This document shows positions 5,422 through 7,919 of a DNA stretch of 7,919 nt, piece after piece. Source of the stretch: Calditrichaceae bacterium (GTDB taxonomy: Bacteria > Calditrichota > Calditrichia > Calditrichales > Calditrichaceae); contig JAUXGF010000121.1 in assembly GCA_030622395.1 (NCBI GenBank), positions 1-7,919 of the forward strand. The letters are read 5' to 3'. The notes under the pieces are model-generated. The model ran no database searches. It was not told the DNA's origin and saw only the letters and a list, made by a program, of their open reading frames with translations. Position 1 is the first letter of the stretch. Each line of letters opens with the position of its first letter. A program made the translations under genes and the position numbers.

Positions 5422-5982
5422 ATGAAGACAAATAAAATAAAATTGTCCGTTCCGCCCGATTTAAAGTTTACAGCTACAATAGAAAATTTTGTAGATGTTA
5501 TTATGCCACATTTCAATGTACAAAACCGCGTTGATATGTCAAATAAGCTGCGATCCATTTTAAATGAAGCTTTTGTTAATGTAATACGGCATTCAAAAGA
5601 AAACCTGGATGAGAATGTTGAAATATTGTTTGAAATTGAAAAGCCTAAATTAGTTATTGATTTTCATGATCAAGGAAGGGGTATTCAGGTTCAGGGACAC
5701 TTTCCGCCTTATCCGGATGAATTAAAAAGCAATTCGTTCACATTTCAAAAAACTATTGACGGTGAAGTCGTTGCCCATATTGAAGACAACAATACAGTAA
5801 ATTTGAGTTTTAGAGAATACGATATGGATGAAATGAGCGCTAAAGAGATGCTTAAGAATGTAAAAGATGGGGGAATGGGGCTGTCATTAATTATCAAGCT
5901 GGTGGACCGTGTACGATTTATCTATAAAGAAGGCAAGGGCAACAGATTAGAAATAACTAAAACATTTGAGCCGCAAAAATGA
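5422..5982 (+). CDS. GHKL ATP-binding protein, RsbW/SpoIIAB-like anti-sigma kinase
   Basis: The 186-residue protein has the Bergerat ATP fold without membrane segments or a dimerisation-phosphotransfer domain. The N box is LNEAFVNVIRHS (47-58) with E49, N53 and H57; the G1 box is DQGRGI (83-88); the G2 box is GGMGLSLI (150-157). This is the layout of serine kinases that phosphorylate STAS partners and hold a sigma factor or other target. It is longer than SpoIIAB or RsbW mainly because about 60 residues (89-149) separate G1 and G2, roughly 30 more than usual, including a proline-rich FPPYPDE and a charged segment; this replaces or extends the ATP lid. There is no strong Shine-Dalgarno, and the start 4 bases after the STAS stop suggests translational coupling. 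Its end overlaps the next gene. Confidence 0.88.
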   Translation: MKTNKIKLSVPPDLKFTATIENFVDVIMPHFNVQNRVDMSNKLRSILNEAFVNVIRHSKENLDENVEILFEIEKPKLVIDFHDQGRGIQVQGHFPPYPDELKSNSFTFQKTIDGEVVAHIEDNNTVNLSFREYDMDEMSAKEMLKNVKDGGMGLSLIIKLVDRVRFIYKEGKGNRLEITKTFEPQK

Positions 5983-7766
5983 AAGCTGTAATATATTCGC
6001 CGGGTATAGATGATTCACTTTCGCCTTTAACCAGGCTTACAATTAAACCGATGATCCCCATTTTAAACCGTCCGATGATGCTCTATCAGATTGATCAATT
6101 TAAAAAGACAAATATCACGGAAATCGGAATAATTCTACACCGGCAGCCGGAGCAGGTTGAGGACTATTTCCATAACGGCAGAAAGTATGGCGTTAATATA
6201 TCCTATTTTTTAGAAAAGAAATTGAATGGCAATTTCAGAAGTTTGGAAAATATGCAAGGAGTTTTAGACAGCCCTTTCGTTTTTTATGACGGCCGCTGTT
6301 TTAATAACATAGATTTATCTGACTTTATAAGACAATTTTATGATACAAATGCTTTATTCTCTTTAGTCGTCGTTGATTTTCCCGCCATACAGGGCATGCA
6401 AAGCGTTGTAAGCAATGAACATGGTCTGGTTAATTCAATAACAAAAATATGGAAAACAGAGGCGAATAAGAGAGTTAAGGTTAACACAGGATTATATTGC
6501 ATTAAACCTGAATTATTAGAATATTTACAATATAGCAATATCAATTCTTTTGAGGATGATTTGATTCCGGAATTAGTAGAAGACGGCGCAAATATTTTTA
6601 GCTATAAATCAACTGCCGTATGGGATCCACTAAGAGAATTTAAATACTATTTAAGATTGAATCAAAAAGCGCTTAATCAAAAAATCAATGAAATTGATAT
6701 ACCGGGGATCGAGATTAAACCCCGCGTTAAAGTTGGTAAAAAATGTAATATAAAAACAGATATAAATAATCTTGTAGAGGATCCGGTTCTGATCGGTAAA
6801 AATACAGTCATAAACAAAAACGTAACTCTCAATGGACCGGTCATAATTGGAAATAATGTTAAAATTGACAAAGGAGCTGTAATTGACAGAAGCATTATTT
6901 TTGATGGAACTTATATAGGTAAATATGTAGAGTTAAAGGAATCGGTTGCAGCAGAAGGCTGTCATATTACAGCGCCGGAATTATTTAATGTTTTTGTAGA
7001 AGAAAATTTTATCATTGGCAAATCGCAAAAAGAGCCCTTTAAAATGCGGTTTAATAAATTCCTTATTAATTCTTTTGATCGAATAGTTTCTCTATTTATT
7101 CTTCTCTGCTCATCTCCGCTTTTTTTGTTTATTTTAATATTAATAAAATTGAATTCAAAAGGCCCTGTTTTTTTTGCCGGTAAACAGTCAAAAAGACGTC
7201 AAACCCTGTCAAAAGATGACCCTCATTATCAAGAGATAAATGATGAACCGCCTAAGTTTTACTTTTTCCGGACTGTAAATATGAACGACGAGCAGGATAT
7301 AAATGAATATCAGGAAAATAACAGTTTTGATAGCAGCCTCTTTTATAAAAGCGATAGAAAAACGGAAGTTACGTCCGTTGGTAAATTCTTAAGGAAATCC
7401 GGTCTTGATAAACTACCTTTGTTTATTAATGTAATAAAAGGGGATATAAGCTTAGTAGGTATGTGTGTTTTAGCGGCTCATAAAACAAGCTCTTTTCAGG
7501 AAAGCGCAAAAGTTGATAAGAGTGAAGCCGGGCATTTAAGGTTTGATGGACGTCTTAGCCTTGCCGGGTTTTGGCAGTTAAGCCGGCATTCCAATTTAAT
7601 TGCTAAAGGAAATAACGGACACGGTAGTTATAAATCCGCGCTTTCATCACTATCAAATACCGCAAAAGGATATTCGGGCGTCTATAGTGAGTTTGTCAGT
7701 TTTAAAGGATATCGTAAAATATTATTTGAAACATTGATGACGGTGATTAAAAGGTGGAATAAGTAA
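5979..7766 (+). CDS. Fusion: nucleotidyltransferase-like + left-handed beta-helix + sugar phosphotransferase-like membrane domain
   Basis: Three domains are visible in 595 residues. Residues 1-235 resemble sugar-nucleotide pyrophosphorylases (PLT 16-18, IKPMIPILNRP 22-32, VNTGLYCIKPE 168-178, FEDDLIPELV 191-200). Residues 249-330 carry hexapeptide repeats of a left-handed beta-helix (VLIGKN, TVINKN, VIIGNN, VKIDKG). Residues 355-595 match polyprenyl-phosphate glycosylphosphotransferases: a hydrophobic helix 361-391 with the S379-P380 break and IKLNSKGPVFF (389-399), FFRTV (429-433), GKFLRKSGLDKLP (468-480) and GDISLVG (488-494), then LAGFWQLSR (528-536). Key residues are missing: GIDDS replaces GxGTR (9-13), R106 stands at the metal Asp, K478 replaces the dyad Glu, and PRP is absent. 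An ATGA overlap couples it to the kinase-like gene. It is either a divergent enzyme or a membrane-anchored pseudoenzyme of surface-polysaccharide synthesis. Confidence 0.82.
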   Translation: MKAVIYSPGIDDSLSPLTRLTIKPMIPILNRPMMLYQIDQFKKTNITEIGIILHRQPEQVEDYFHNGRKYGVNISYFLEKKLNGNFRSLENMQGVLDSPFVFYDGRCFNNIDLSDFIRQFYDTNALFSLVVVDFPAIQGMQSVVSNEHGLVNSITKIWKTEANKRVKVNTGLYCIKPELLEYLQYSNINSFEDDLIPELVEDGANIFSYKSTAVWDPLREFKYYLRLNQKALNQKINEIDIPGIEIKPRVKVGKKCNIKTDINNLVEDPVLIGKNTVINKNVTLNGPVIIGNNVKIDKGAVIDRSIIFDGTYIGKYVELKESVAAEGCHITAPELFNVFVEENFIIGKSQKEPFKMRFNKFLINSFDRIVSLFILLCSSPLFLFILILIKLNSKGPVFFAGKQSKRRQTLSKDDPHYQEINDEPPKFYFFRTVNMNDEQDINEYQENNSFDSSLFYKSDRKTEVTSVGKFLRKSGLDKLPLFINVIKGDISLVGMCVLAAHKTSSFQESAKVDKSEAGHLRFDGRLSLAGFWQLSRHSNLIAKGNNGHGSYKSALSSLSNTAKGYSGVYSEFVSFKGYRKILFETLMTVIKRWNK

Positions 7767-7919
7767 CACATTGGTTTGAGTGAAATTTTGCATCAGACCT
7801 GGATATAAAAAGCGGTAAGAGCAGTTAGCAGTCGAATCGAAGAGGAAAAGTGAAGCAATGGTTTTAATTTTCGGAAGAATGGGTTTATTTGTGTTAAACT
7901 AAAATATATAAATATAGAC
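7767..7919. other. Non-coding tail after the fusion gene
   Basis: No supported gene, RNA or terminator was found here. A 14-codon open frame (7858-7902) has only a poorly spaced AGAGG upstream and is not called. The very AT-rich end of the window could belong to the promoter of a following gene. Confidence 0.5.

Noticed and set aside
5979..7766. Fusion gene as a frameshifted pseudogene
   Set aside because: The frame is open for 595 codons, all three domains are in order with intact framework motifs, and only catalytic positions differ, unlike random decay.
7858..7902. 14-codon hydrophobic open frame after the fusion gene
   Set aside because: Too short to judge, poorly spaced purine run upstream, and AT-rich context makes such frames common.

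Overview
The window is AT-rich bacterial chromosome with two divergent gene blocks separated by a 517-base intergenic region. Starts are mostly preceded by clear GGAG-type Shine-Dalgarno sequences, which argues against typical Bacteroidota, where such signals are weak. The glycolytic genes, a two-membrane-segment SecG with a glycine-rich loop, and the high-copy-looking CCCCTAACCCC inverted repeat fit a Gram-negative, possibly FCB-related or candidate-phylum genome. The phylum cannot be fixed from this sequence alone.

Minus-strand block (transcribed right to left from about 4600): gap (3563-4564), pgk (2164-3360), tpiA (1370-2143), secG (840-1196), then a class II tRNA-Leu with anticodon GAG (740-825) and a hairpin plus T-tract terminator (698-729). 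A PAP2-family membrane phosphatase (117-683) follows the terminator with no Shine-Dalgarno; a promoter-like pair overlapping the terminator would give it an almost leaderless transcript. gap, pgk and tpiA catalyse consecutive or linked steps of lower glycolysis; secG and tRNA-Leu(GAG) also lie side by side in E. coli (secG-leuU). The spacers hold unusual structure: a designed-looking three-way junction between tpiA and secG, and a degenerate 8-base-period repeat between gap and pgk. The left edge carries a 23-base inverted repeat.

Plus-strand block (5082-7766): a STAS-domain protein, an RsbW/SpoIIAB-like GHKL ATPase, and a 595-residue fusion of a nucleotidyltransferase-like domain, a left-handed beta-helix and a polyprenyl-phosphate sugar phosphotransferase-like membrane domain. 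The genes are tightly packed (4-base gap, then a 4-base ATGA overlap), so they are probably made together. The first two look like a partner switch; no sigma factor or PP2C phosphatase is visible in the window. In the fusion protein both enzyme-like domains lack key catalytic residues: the GxGTR loop and metal-binding Asp in the N-terminal domain, and the Glu of the Asp-Glu dyad plus the PRP motif in the C-terminal domain. The main hypothesis is that this is a membrane-anchored pseudoenzyme or divergent enzyme acting as target, scaffold or sensor of a partner-switching module connected with surface polysaccharide. This is inference and needs comparative and biochemical tests.
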